NCBI RefSeq assembly: GCF_033958435.1
Contig: NC_134145.1
Span: 40,885,501-40,949,500, forward strand
Length of the DNA stretch: 64,000 nt
Direction of reading: 5' to 3'
Source: Carettochelys insculpta
Lineage: Eukaryota; Chordata; Testudines; Carettochelyidae
In this document: positions 30,914-40,820 of the stretch, in pieces
Layout: every line of letters starts with the position of its first letter
How positions within the stretch are numbered: the first letter of the stretch is position 1
Notes under the pieces: model-generated
Databases searched by the model: none
Told to the model about the DNA's origin: nothing
What the model saw: only the letters and a program-made list of their open reading frames with translations
Position numbers and translations under genes: made by a program

Positions 30914-32709
30914 CGAGAGAGAACGTTGTGGTTGACGCAGCCCTCGATGCCATCGAGCTCCTACCAGTAATGGACAAACTGGATCAAGAACCGACTGTGG
31001 ATGAACTGAAGAAAGCCATCGACAGCATTGCAGCAGGAAAGGCCCCTGGCCAGGATGGTATACCACCAGAGGTAAACAAATGTGCCGCGGACACACTCCT
31101 GGAACCCCTACATGAGCTACTGTGCCTGTGCTGGAAAGAGGGTGAGGTTCCACAGGACATGTGCAACGCTAACATTGTAACATTGTATAAGAACAAAGGA
31201 GACAGAAGCGACTGCAACAACTACCTTGGAATCTCCCTCCTAAGCGTCACTGGTAAACTGTTCGCTCGCGGCATCCTTGGCAGACTCCGGAAGATTGCTG
31301 AGAGGGTGTACCCCGAATCGCAGTGCGGATTCCGCGCAGAGAGGTCTACCGATGACATGGTCTTCGCTCTAAGGCAGCTGCAGGAGAAGTGCAAGGAGCA
31401 GAGAAAGACACTCTACAAAGCCTTCATCGACCTGACCAAGGCCTTTGACTTGGTCAGCAGGGATGGTCTGTTCAAACTGCTCCACAAGATAGGCTGTCCT
31501 CCACGGTTACTCAAGATGATCCAGTCGTTCCACGAAAACATGAGAGGAACCATCCAATATGACGGCGCATTATCGGATGCTTTCAGAATCAGGAGCGGCG
31601 TCAAACAAGGATGCGTGCTTGCTCCGACATTGTTCGGGATCTTCTTCGCACTCCTCCTGAAGCATGCCTTTGGATCTTCAACAGAGGGCATCTTGCTGCA
31701 CACAAGATCTGATGGGAAACTGTTTAACCTTGCAAGGCTGAAAGCTAAGTCTAAGGTGCGAGAAGTCCTCATCAGAGACATGCTGTTCGCAGACGATGCT
31801 GCTGTAGTGTCTCACACAGAAGACCAGCTTCAAAAACTACTGGATCAGTTCTCCAAAGCGTGCAAGGACTTTGGGCTTACCATCAGCCTAAAGAAGACAA
31901 ACGTACTCGGTCAGGATGTTGCTGAATCCCCATCAATCAGCATTGACAACTATACGTTAGAGGTCGTCCACGAGATCGTTTACGTCGGGTCCACCATCAC
32001 TGACACCCTGTCATTGGACACTGAGCTAAATAGGAGGATTGGACAAGCAGCCACAACTCTGTCCAGACTCAGCAAGAGAGTGTGGAATAACAACAAGCTG
32101 TACACTCACACCAAAATGCAAGTCTACAGAGCCTGCATCCTCAGCACCCTCCTTTATGGCAGCGAGACTTGGACCCTGTATGCCCGCCAGGAAAAGAGGC
32201 TGAACGTCTTCCACTTGCGCTGCCTCAGGCGCATCCTTGGAATATCATGGAAGGACAGAGTGACCAACACCGCCGTCCTCGAGAAAGCTGGAATCCCAAC
32301 CATGCACACTCTCCTCAGGCAGCGTCGGCTCCGCTGGCTTGGCCACATCCACACGATGAATGATGGAAGGATTCCAAAAGACATCCTGTATGATGAGCTA
32401 CCCTCTGGCAAAAGACCTCCCGGACACCCCAAGTTGCGTTACAAAGATGTCTGCAAGAGAGACCTCAGAGAGGTGGACATCGAGCTGGACAACTGGGAAG
32501 AACTAGCAGACGACTGCAGCAGATGGAGGCAGGGGTTACACAAGGGCCTTCAGAAGGGCGAGATGAAGATCAGACAGCTAGCAGAGGAGAAGCGAGCACA
32601 CAGAAAGCACAATAAGGACTTGCCAGTCACCCACTACATCTGCAAGAGATGCAGCAAGGACTGTCACTCTCGTGTGGATCTTCATAGTCACAATAGACGC
32701 TGTAAATGA
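30871..32709 (+). CDS. LINE-A reverse transcriptase and C-terminal domain, open frame (truncated element)
   Basis: A continuous 612-codon frame. The first about 16 residues come from antisense leader of the neighbouring minus-strand copy; true LINE sequence starts at ENVVVDAALDAIELL. RT blocks are GKAPGQDGIPPEV, ISLLSVTGKLFARG, LTKAFDLVSRDGL, SGVKQGCVLAPTLFG and the catalytic FADDAA, which is intact here. Conserved tail blocks follow (FHLRCLRRILGISWKDRV, RLRWLGHIHTMNDGRIPK), then a basic stretch and CKRC ... HNRRC of C-x2-C-x12-H-x3-C form. The endonuclease domain is absent, so the copy is not autonomous. Expression is unlikely without a promoter. Confidence 0.82.
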   Translation: MRGSLPPAARSLCQSRENVVVDAALDAIELLPVMDKLDQEPTVDELKKAIDSIAAGKAPGQDGIPPEVNKCAADTLLEPLHELLCLCWKEGEVPQDMCNANIVTLYKNKGDRSDCNNYLGISLLSVTGKLFARGILGRLRKIAERVYPESQCGFRAERSTDDMVFALRQLQEKCKEQRKTLYKAFIDLTKAFDLVSRDGLFKLLHKIGCPPRLLKMIQSFHENMRGTIQYDGALSDAFRIRSGVKQGCVLAPTLFGIFFALLLKHAFGSSTEGILLHTRSDGKLFNLARLKAKSKVREVLIRDMLFADDAAVVSHTEDQLQKLLDQFSKACKDFGLTISLKKTNVLGQDVAESPSISIDNYTLEVVHEIVYVGSTITDTLSLDTELNRRIGQAATTLSRLSKRVWNNNKLYTHTKMQVYRACILSTLLYGSETWTLYARQEKRLNVFHLRCLRRILGISWKDRVTNTAVLEKAGIPTMHTLLRQRRLRWLGHIHTMNDGRIPKDILYDELPSGKRPPGHPKLRYKDVCKRDLREVDIELDNWEELADDCSRWRQGLHKGLQKGEMKIRQLAEEKRAHRKHNKDLPVTHYICKRCSKDCHSRVDLHSHNRRCK

Positions 32710-32775
32710 AGTCCTCAATTGAAACTTTAAAGGGCGCGATCCATAGTCTATGCAGACTGAAGGATGCCTACCTAC
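30917..32775 (+). mobile_element. LINE-A second copy, 5'-truncated, head to head with the first
   Basis: Homology to the minus-strand copy begins at GAGAACGTTGTGGTTGACGC (about 30919) and runs to the same 3' end GGATGCCTACCTACC, so only RT and C-terminal domains remain. It abuts the 5' leader of the other copy directly. No clear target duplication is visible. Confidence 0.88.
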
Positions 32776-32883
32776 CAAGTGTTCCTGAGTTCTCAAAATG
32801 GGTCCCAGTCTGGAAAAGGCTGGGACCTGCTGCTTTAATGTGATACCGCTCACTGTGGCACAAAGTAGTAAATGACGCACAGT
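32776..32883. other. Short spacer between LINE-A and Harbinger H4
   Basis: About 110 bp of unrecognised DNA ending with AGT (32881-32883), the target duplication of H4. Confidence 0.6.
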
Positions 32884-33238
32884 GGCTACGTCTACACGTG
32901 CACGCTACATCAAAATAGCTTATTTCGATGTAGCAACATCAAAATAGCTTATTTCGATGAAAAACGTCTACATGTCCTCCAGGGCTGGTGCCATCGACAT
33001 TCAACGTCAACTTTGGGCAGCAGCACATTGAAATAGGCGCTGCAAGGGAACGTCTACATGCCAAAGTAGCACACATCGAAATAAGGGTGCCAGGAACAGC
33101 TGCACACAGGGTCACAGGGTGGACTAACGCTTCCAGGGCAACAGCTAGCCTCTCCAAAGGGCCCCTCCCAGACACACGCAGCCTGCACAGCATGCGGTGT
33201 GCAGAACCATAGGTACGCACACCTCGAGCGATGCAGTC

Positions 33239-33246
33239 ATGGACCC

Positions 33247-33281
<35 letters not shown>

Positions 33282-34632
33282 TGCCAGAGGTCCACCCAGG
33301 CGCCCTTGTAGGAGCAGTGCTAGCCCTGCTCCATGCCATGCAGGAGGCAGCTGAGCACATCCTTTCCACAGAGGAGGAGCTGCCCGCAGGGGAGGAGGAC
33401 GCAACCCCCAACCCTGTAGCACCCCGCACCCCGCCCCCTCGCCTCATACGCCACCGGTTGTGGAGCTACCCCATCAGCACTGACTGGTGCGAGCAGCTGG
33501 TGCTCGGAGAGTGTGACGACGACCTCTGGCTCCAGAACTTTCGGATGAGCCGGCGGACATTTCTGGAGCTATGCCAGTGGCTCACCCCCGCACTGAGGCA
33601 TCAGGACACCGCCATGAGGTGTGCCCTCAGCATCGAGAAACGGGTCGGCATCGCTGTCTGGAAGCTGGCCACTCCAGACAGCTACCGATCCGTGGGCCAG
33701 CAGTTTGGCATCGGCAAGGCCACCGTCGGGGCTGTCCTCATGGAGGTAAGAGGACCCACGGGGGGAGGGGGAGGCAGCCCTGGCAGGGGAGGGGGGCCCT
33801 GGCAGGGGAGGGCCAGACACACCCTGCACACCCCTCATTGGTGCTCTCCCATGTGCTTCCCCTGCAGGTCATCCGCGCCATCAACGCCCTGCTCCTCCAC
33901 AGGCTCATGAGGCTTGGGGACCCGGATGCCGCCATCGCGGGGTTTGCCACCCTGGGCTTCCCCAATTGCTTCGGGGCTGTGGATGGGACCCACATCCCCA
34001 TCTGTGCCCCGGAGCACAGTGGAGGACGCTACCTAAACAGGAAGGGCTACCATTCTGTGGTCCTCCAGGCCTTGGTGGACAGCCGGGGCCGTTTCCTGGA
34101 CATTTATGTGGGCTGGCCTGGCATCACCCATGACGCTCGGGTATTCCGGAACTCGGGCCTGTGCCGCCGGCTGGAGGCAGGGACCTACGTCCCCCAGCGG
34201 GAGATCCCTGTGGGGAACACCACCATGACCCTCTGCGTCATCGCAGATGCAGCATACCCACCCCAGCCCTGGCTTATGCACCTGTACACGGGCCACCTGT
34301 CAGCCAGCCCCACATGCCAGGAGTGCTTCAACATGCGCCTGAACCATGCACGCCAGGTGGTGGAGTGCACATTTGGCTGCCTCAAGGGGCACTGGAGGTG
34401 TCTCCTCACCCACCTTGATGTGGGCCCCTCCAACATCCCCCAGATTCTGGGCACTTGCAGCGCCCTCCACAACCTCATCAAGAGCAAGGGGGAGGCCTTC
34501 TTTCAGGTCTGGGCTGTGGAGGCTGGCAGAGCCAATGTGCAGCCACCTGCTGCCCCCAGTCGCCAGGTGGACCCCGAGGGGATCCAGGTCTGGGAGGCCC
34601 TGCGCGCCCAGTTCGACGAGGCCGCGGGGTGA
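33239..34632 (+). CDS. Harbinger DDE transposase, apparently intact (two exons)
   Basis: Exon 1 is 33239-33745 (169 codons), the intron 33746-33867 (GTAAG...CCTGCAG), and exon 2 33868-34632. Splicing gives 423 residues without a stop. An 11-Gln run follows MDP. The HTH-like part spans roughly residues 95-165 (SRRTFLELCQWLTPALRHQD, GQQFGIGKATVG). DDE-domain blocks lie in exon 2: AVDGTHIPI (D208), GWPGITHDARVF (D258), IADAAYPPQPW (D296) and RQVVECTFGCLKG (E335). The catalytic triad of this family is drawn from these acidic residues. AATAAA follows at about 34740. The length and blocks match HARBI1/DDE_Tnp_4 transposases. It would act in the nucleus on the element termini, normally with the SANT partner. 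Whether it is expressed is unknown. Confidence 0.9.
33248..33280 (+). repeat. CAG trinucleotide repeat encoding poly-Gln
   Basis: Eleven CAG codons in the transposase N-terminus. The matching tract is interrupted in H1 (933-960) and pure but shorter in H3 (complement at about 15308-15334). Confidence 0.9.
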
Positions 34633-35023
34633 CTTCTGGCAGACCCCCCCACTGCAACCTCCCATCCTCCACAACACTCTCTGCCCCTACACCCACACCA
34701 CAGAGCACCCAAGAGCACAACCCCCCCACCTTCTCTTGTAAATAAAAGCAGACATTTGTTCGTCAAATCAAATATCTGTTGAACTCTTATTATTATTATC
34801 ATGACTAACTATTTACAGGCAAAATCAAAATTATATATATGTATTATAAATAAGATAAGATGAAAGGGGAAGACAAGGAAGGGGAGAACTATGTACATGG
34901 GGGGGCAGGGATCAGCATAACAACAGGGGTCTAATATAGAAACTATTTACAAAAGAACATTAAACTGAGGGGAATATATACAAAGGCAGACGGGGGCGGG
35001 CCATGTCCTGGGCCCTACACCCC

Positions 35024-36596
35024 CTAATGTCCAGTGCTGGGGGTGGGCAGCCGCGACCCACGCCTCGGCCTCAGCCCTGGCCGGGGCTGGCTGGGTGCCG
35101 GGCGGACCGGTAGATATGGCCGGCAGGTGTCAGTTGGCCCCAGGTCCCCCTCAGCGGAAGGGTCCTCGGTGGCGGGTGGCGGTGCAACGGTGGATGGCGT
35201 AGCAGATGGCGCAGCGTGTGGAGCAGCGGGTGGAGCAGGCAGGGCAGGCAGGGCGGGCAGAGCAGCGTCCGGCGTGGCATGGGGGGCCAGGTAGTCCGCG
35301 ATACAGTCGAATGTCTGCATAAAGGCCCCCCATGCCTCCTGGTGCCAGGCTAGTGCCCACTTCTGGAATTGGAGGTGCCGCTCCTCTACCCGCAGCCTCT
35401 GCTCGGCGATCTCCAGGTGCCAACGATGGATGGCCAGCAGCTGGGGGTCCGTTGCCATCAGGTGGTGGTGCTGGACCCGCCGTTGTCCCCGCCTAGGGGA
35501 TGGCCTGGAGTGATGGCCCCGGTGGACTGTCCGGGACCATTGACACCTCGCCAGCGCTCTCCAGTCCTTCCGATGGTGCAGCTGCGGAACACAGGCGAGG
35601 GGGAAGAAGAGTGGAGACAGCCATTAGTGTGGACCCCGAGACATGGCCGTTGTCCCCCCACCCCTCTGCTGCTGGTTCCCCATCCCCGTCCCCGGGAGAT
35701 GCTGCTGCTGCTGATGATGATGATGAGTGTCCCAACCCCTCCCCCCAGGGGACCCTAGAGGTTCCGCTCCCCCCAGCCCCGGGGATGGGGCATGGCACTG
35801 TCATGCTGGGGGGCAGGGGCTGATGCACTCTTCCGAGGGACATGCCACTGCTGTCCTTGGGGTCATGATCATCTGGGCAGGTGGAGGCCCCTTGTCGTAT
35901 CTATTTACCCCACCCCTCAACCCCGGGGGTGTGCACTGGGGGGGTACATACCTCATGGTCTGCTCCCACGGTTGGGGGACACCCGGTGGGTGGACGCCCT
36001 GCTGGAGCTCCGGGACGGGATGTGAATCCGGAGCCCTGCATCGCTGGAGGAGGACTCCCCCTCCTCCTCTTCCTCCTCCGGTGCCCCAGGGGTGGGCTCC
36101 TGGGGGGGGCCCCTGGTGTGCGGGGCTTGCCTCCCGGGCGGACTCCGGATCCGGGGCCTGCTGGTGCTCGTCAGCCGAGGTATCAAGAGTGGCCGGAGGG
36201 GAGGAGGTGTGCCGGGGGCCCAGGATGGCCCTGAGCTCCCTGTAAAAGGGGCAAGTGGTGGGGGGCGGCCCCAGATCGGCTGGCCGCATCCCGGGCCCGG
36301 GCGTAACCCTGCAGCAGCTCCTTCACTTTACTCCGGACATGATCCGGAGTGCAGGCAGGGTGACCCCTGGCGGCCAGGCCCTCGGCCAGCCGAGCGAACG
36401 CATCCGCGTTCCACCTCTTGCTCCCCATTACCTGGAGCACCTCCTCCTCACTCCAGAGCCCCAGCAGGTCCCGAAGCTCAGCCTCCGTCCAGGAGGGGCC
36501 CCGCTGCCACTTCTTGGCCTGTCTGCCAGCCTGCAAGCCCTGGCTCCCCTTGGGGGGGGTCCCCTGGGGGCGCTTAGGTGGCTGAGGGGTGACCAT
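35024..36596 (-). pseudogene. SANT/Myb-trihelix partner of H4, broken
   Basis: On the minus strand exon 1 is 36596-35952, the intron 35951-35582, and exon 2 35581-35024. MVTPQPPKRPQG leads into the trihelix block (GPSWTEAELRDLLGLW, NADAFARLAEGLAARGHP, RSKVKELLQGYARARDAA). An extra base in the C-run near 36270 shifts the frame before TTCPFYRELRAILGP, and another shift follows near 36090. The last exon 1 codon before the junction is TGA where sisters have TCA. The seven bases deleted in H1 and H3 are present. Exon 2 is open from MATDPQLLAIHRWHLEIAEQ through the helical region to PTPSTGH. It is probably non-functional. Confidence 0.86.
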
Positions 36597-37035
36597 CGCA
36601 GCATTTGGGGTTTTTTCTGGCTGCAGAACAGCGTGCAGGCTGGCCGCATGGCTGTGCTGCTGCCTGCACGCTCTCTTAGCTTCCTGCACAGGAAGGCAGG
36701 GGGAGAGGAGCTTTAAGGGGCCGCTGCACGCGGTGACCATCGAGCTCAGGGGCTGGAGACAGCGTCTCTCAACCCCTCAGCTGATGGCTGCCATGGCGGA
36801 CCCCGCTATTTCGATGTGGCGGGATGCACAACGACTACATGTTCCCTACTTCGATGTTGAATGTCGAAGTAGGGAGCTATTCCCATCTCCTGATGGGGGT
36901 AGCGACTTCAATGTCTCACCACCTTATGTCGATGTCAACTTCGAAATAGCGCCCAACACGTTTAGCCGTGACGGGCACTATTTTGAAGTTGGTGCCACTA
37001 CTTCGAAGTAGCCGGCACGTGTAGACGCGGCCAGT

Positions 37036-37342
37036 AAGGCAAAAGTCAAGCAAGAGGAGACAGAATAGTTGGATTTTAGTTGGGCCAGAATTTATTTGTC
37101 TATCAGCTTATTAAATAAATAACACTTTGTTAATCACAAGGCTTGCACACTATGATTACAATATATCTAGAATGGGAAACAACAAGGCAGTATTTAATGT
37201 TTGGAGCTCTAAATACTATAATCTAGGAATGACCTGAAAGTCATCAATGAAAACTGGTTTATGTATGGTTCTATTAACTTTCCTGTATAAACTTTAAAGC
37301 TAGTCATTAGGCATTCTACTCTAATTTTGCACCCCAAAGCCC
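37036..37342. other. Intergenic spacer
   Basis: AT-rich DNA without coding signal. Confidence 0.55.
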
Positions 37343-37683
37343 ATGTCTACACATGTCCCTCCCTTTCAGAACAGGCATTTAAATGACATGGATCGGAACT
37401 GGCTAATGAACTGCTGATCTGAATATTCAGTGCCTCACTAGCATAATGTCAGCCAGTCGTGCTTCAAAAGTACTGCTTTCAAAATGCAAACTGTGTAGAC
37501 ATTGGTGCTTTGAAATAAACCCCAGACTTCGAAATTCCCTTATTACCAAAACAAATTGAGAAGAATGAAATTTTGAAGTCTGGGCTTTATTTTGAAGCAC
37601 CCACGTCTACATGGCCAGTCTGCGTTTTTGAAAGCAGAACTTTCAAAGTACGACTGGCTGTCATTACGCTAATGAGGTGCTGG
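37343..37683. mobile_element. Fold-back MITE, right arm shortened
   Basis: Arms around 37480-37545 and 37570-37640 are inverted copies (CCAGACTTCGAAATT against AATTTTGAAGTCTGG; GCTTTGAAATAAACCC against its complement). Outer parts carry TGTCTACACATG on the left and a CATTACGCTAATGAGGTGC-type segment on the right. The right terminus is missing. It resembles decayed relatives of the Harbinger-type MITEs in this window. Confidence 0.65.
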
Positions 37684-38681
37684 AAAAAATATAACTCTCA
37701 AACTTCATGTAAATAGCCCGTAGTCTCTTCATTGTAACTAATTAAAGATGTGGTGATCTACCAAGGTAAAAACAGAAATCAGAGATACTCGTATCTGAAC
37801 ATGAATGTTTGGCCCATGTAGTGCAGGTCCATATGACTTTATTTATTGCATGGTTTTCCTATGAAAGGATTTAGATTAGGCAGTATGAATGTTTGGAATA
37901 GTATCTAGTGTTTAGCTTGTTTTAAAGTTAATATATCTGTCATGTGACAAGAGCAGGCTGTCTTTGCTGCGTCCAGAATGTTTCATCCTGAATAGAGGAA
38001 ATCAAAACTTTGAAAGCTTTTTGTCATAAACCACAACACCATTTTTCAAGCTGTGCAGGAAACTAATGTAAGATTATGGAGGTAAAAGGTAGCAAAAAGT
38101 AGCATTCATAAGTGACTATGCCAATTCCATGCTTAAATACAGCATGGACTGCTGTAATTGGGAAATATGTCATCCACATGGCTGGTGGGTTTTGTTGGAA
38201 TCCCTTTTGGTAGTTCACATTATTGTTCTTAACTCAATGGAGGCTGGAGTAAAAGATTTATTTCAGTTTTTAATTTTAGACACTTAAAACACTATATCGA
38301 AGTCATTTTCCCTGGCAAAACAGCAATAACTGAAGTAGATTCTTTTATCTCACTTTTAAAGATGGCAAAGCTGAGAAGTAAATTGTATTTGTTTCCCTGT
38401 GGATTTGCATGTAGGCTTGAGCAAATCAGTAAACTAATGGCAGACCTGGAAATACAAGTCTGGAGTGCAGTTAGATAAAATAGTCACAATCTGTCTTCTT
38501 CATTATTTGGCACCTGTTGAGTTCACAAAAAAAATGGGTCTGAAGCTCTTTTCACAACATGAAATAATTTCAAATAAAATTTAACATAATAATGTGGTGG
38601 CGAATTTTCATGGTGCTATTATAAATTCTAAGGCCAGAAGGGATCTTTGTATCTTGTCTGACCCTTTGAATAACACACCAT
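37684..38681. other. Intergenic region
   Basis: About 1 kb of AT-rich DNA. No gene or clear repeat was recognised. It ends with CAT (38679-38681), the duplication of the next MITE. Confidence 0.6.
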
Positions 38682-39117
38682 GGCTACGTCTACACGTGCC
38701 CCAAACTTCAAAATGGCCATGCAAATGGTCATTTCGAAGTTTACTAATGAAGTGCTGAAATGCATATTCAGCACTTCATTAGCATGCTGGCAGCAGCGGC
38801 GCTTCGAAATTGATGCGCCTTGCCGCCGCGCGGCACGTCCAGACGGGGCTCCTTTTCGAAAGGGCCCTGCCTACTTCGAAGTCCCCTTATTCCCATGAGC
38901 TCATGGGAATAAGGGGACTTCGAAGTAGGTGGCGTCCTTTCGAAAAGGAGCCGTGTCTGGACGCGCCGCGTGGTGGCAAGGCGTGTCAATTTCGAAGCGC
39001 CGCTGCCGCCCGCATGCTAATGAAGCTCTGAATATGCATTTCAGCGCTTCATTAGTAAACTTCGAAATGGCCATTTGCATGGCCATTTCGAAGTTTGGGG
39101 CACGTGTAGACACGGCC
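38682..39117. mobile_element. Exactly symmetrical 436-bp palindromic MITE
   Basis: Two 218-bp arms are inverted copies about a centre between 38899 and 38900 (inside GAGCTC). Ends are GGCTACGTCTACACGTGCC and GGCACGTGTAGACACGGCC; CAT is duplicated at 38679-38681 and 39118-39120. The arms carry TTCGAAAT, AATATGCAT and CTTCATTAG motifs. The ends and 3-bp duplication match the Harbinger elements here, so it is probably mobilised by that machinery. The left arm also forms the first 217 bp of the chimera at 23980. Confidence 0.93.
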
Positions 39118-39261
39118 CATAGGACTTAACTGAAATAATTCCTGTTTCACAACAGAATACTGTAACTTGAGTTGTGGTTGGTCACATTCAGTGGGTTCTG
39201 GCTCCCTGCCTCTACTCAGATGGTCAGAAGGAAAGCCATTTTGTTATTTGTTGTATTTTGT

Positions 39262-39704
39262 GCTTTTTCTGGGTACACTACATTCTCCTTTGAGACAGGG
39301 AATAGAATTGAGAGAGACCAAAAATGCAACTGAATCATTGATGTACAAATCTCATGGCTTGATTGCATAATCTCATGTGATCGCATTTCCAGGAGAAACT
39401 TTTCCAGAAGCAAAAACACCAATGTAGATGGGGTTCCTTTGGAAAACAAACACGCTTTTGAAAAAATACTTCTTCCAATTTTGTTTCAGGGAGAAAGATT
39501 CTTTCAAATATGGGGGATGGGAGGTTTGAAGGAACTCCATCTACATGCCTATTTTTGCTTCTGGAAAAGTCTCTTCAGGAAATGTAATCATGTGAGATTA
39601 TGCAAATGAGGCATGAGATTTGTAAATCAGCACTCCATTTACATTTTTGATCTTCCTCATTTGCATTCCTTCTCCAAAAGGAGAAGGTAATATAACCATA
39701 GCCA
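39262..39704. mobile_element. Fold-back MITE, GGCTATGGTTA-type terminus
   Basis: Long imperfect inverted arms meet near 39483. Examples are GCAAAAACACCAATGTAGATG against CATCTACATGCCTATTTTTGC, and TACAAATCTCATG against CATGAGATTTGTA. The right terminus TATAACCATAGCC is the complement of the left terminus of the repeat at 56234 (GGCTATGGTTA), suggesting the same family. The left terminus is decayed. Confidence 0.68.
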
Positions 39705-40053
39705 GACAGGTTTCAAAAGAACTGGCAGCACTCTACAAGTCCCTTATTGTTTGGGATATGATAGGTGAGGAGACTTTAGTTATTGACCATTATCATCTAC
39801 AATGTGTAGAGGATACTAGTGAGTTTAATAGAATGTTTAAAAGGAAATTCTGGTCTCTTAGGAATAATCTCATGGGCCCCCTTCTGTCCAATGCAGGACT
39901 CTATACTGAAATGCTGTACTTTTGGATAAGGAACCTCCTTGGTCATTAACTTCTGAGAACTAAGCATGGTGAGTCATTAAAGCTCTGTCAGTCTGCTGTG
40001 TGATTTACTGATGAATTTGGACATCAGACATCAACAGGGCATTACCACATAAG
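39705..40053. other. Intergenic spacer
   Basis: No gene or clear repeat was recognised here. Confidence 0.5.
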
Positions 40054-40762
40054 TAAGGTGACCAAACTGCCCAGTGGCAAATATGGAACACCAGCCTCCA
40101 GGGATGGAGTGGGACTGCTGTCCCATGTCAGGGCTACTTGATAATGGGGGTTGCTGTCCCACAGTGAGGCACTGGGGATGAGAGCTCCACAGCCTCCCAA
40201 TGTGGGGGACACCAGGGATGGCAGGTCCACAGGCGGGTTGGGGAATGCAGCAGCAGCCACATGGCAGGAGGGGTCCCTGGCAGTCCCTGGGCTGCCTCCC
40301 CAGAGAACAGAGCAGTTGCCCTACAGATGAGGAGGAGTTGCCTCCCAAAGGCATGGGGTGCTGGGGAACAAAGCAGACACTCCATAGATGAGTTTCCTGG
40401 AAGTGGGAGCTGCATCCCTAAGACAGGCAGCAGCAGGGAATGAGGCAGCTGCCCCATAGCAGAGCTCACTGGCAGCAGGGGCTACCTTCGTGGGGTGCTT
40501 GGGAATGGGGCAGCTGTCACCTAGAAGAGCTCCCTTTGCTGCAGGAGCTGCAACCCCAAGGCATGGGACACCAGGGAACTGGGCAGCTGCCCTGCAGCAG
40601 GGCTCCCTGCCAGCAGAGGCTGCTGCCCTGGCACACCAATTGCTGGGGAACAGGAGCACCATAAAATATGGGACAATTTACCCATTTTCTTAAAGTAGAG
40701 ATGCCTGTGAGACAGATTAAATAAGGGACTGTCCTGTTAAAAGTGGGAGGGATGGTCACCCT
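40054..40762. mobile_element. Non-autonomous DNA transposon, GGTGACC-ended (hAT-like)
   Basis: The left edge TAAGGTGACCAAACTGCCCAG and right edge GGGAGGGATGGTCACCCT are inverted relatives. Next to them are CAAATATGGAACA and GGGACTGTCCTGTTAAAAG, the latter typical of turtle elements with a TAGGGTGACC terminus. The interior is GC-rich with imperfect repeats of GGCAGCTGCCC/GGGGCAGC units. Frames inside are unrelated to each other and not regarded as genes. No target duplication is evident. Confidence 0.6.
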
Positions 40763-40820
40763 CTTCTTTAGAGACATGTACCTTTCCAAAGTGAGAAACA
40801 GAGAGCACATGGAACAACTA

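Larger units (their letters stand above)
27482..32772. repeat. Large inverted repeat made of two LINE-A copies
   Basis: Bases about 27482-29327 and 30917-32772 are inverted copies of the same LINE 3' half, each about 1.85 kb. They differ at about 20 of the last 450 encoded residues by eye. The 1.6-kb spacer is the endonuclease half of the minus-strand copy. At the junction, CGTTCTCT (30898-30905) is complementary to AGAGAACG (30917-30924). Confidence 0.88.
32884..37032 (+). mobile_element. PIF/Harbinger transposon copy H4, best preserved
   Basis: Its termini are GGCTACGTCTACACGTGC and GGCACGTGTAGACGCGGCC, length 4,149 bp, with AGT duplicated at 32881-32883 and 37033-37035. The transposase gene on the plus strand is open through both exons. 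The partner SANT gene on the minus strand is broken. It contains no nested insertion and therefore shows the uninterrupted form of the central region (34855-34875) where H1 received a CR1. Confidence 0.95.

Noticed and set aside
30770..31153. Minus-strand frame of 127 codons near the LINE-A junction
   Set aside because: It is antisense to the conserved RT frame on the plus strand; the plus-strand translation matches known RT blocks and this one does not.
27469..32775. Twin-priming inversion of a single LINE
   Set aside because: Both halves carry the RT segment and the same 3' end, so two copies are present rather than one inverted copy.
38682..39117. CRISPR-like or tRNA-like structure in the palindrome
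   Set aside because: There is one pair of inverted arms, no spaced direct repeats and no cloverleaf; the 3-bp flanking duplication identifies it as a transposon.
40031..40662. Possible genes inside the GGTGACC-ended element
   Set aside because: Frames on both strands arise from repeated GGCAGCTGCC units; none has a transposase motif.
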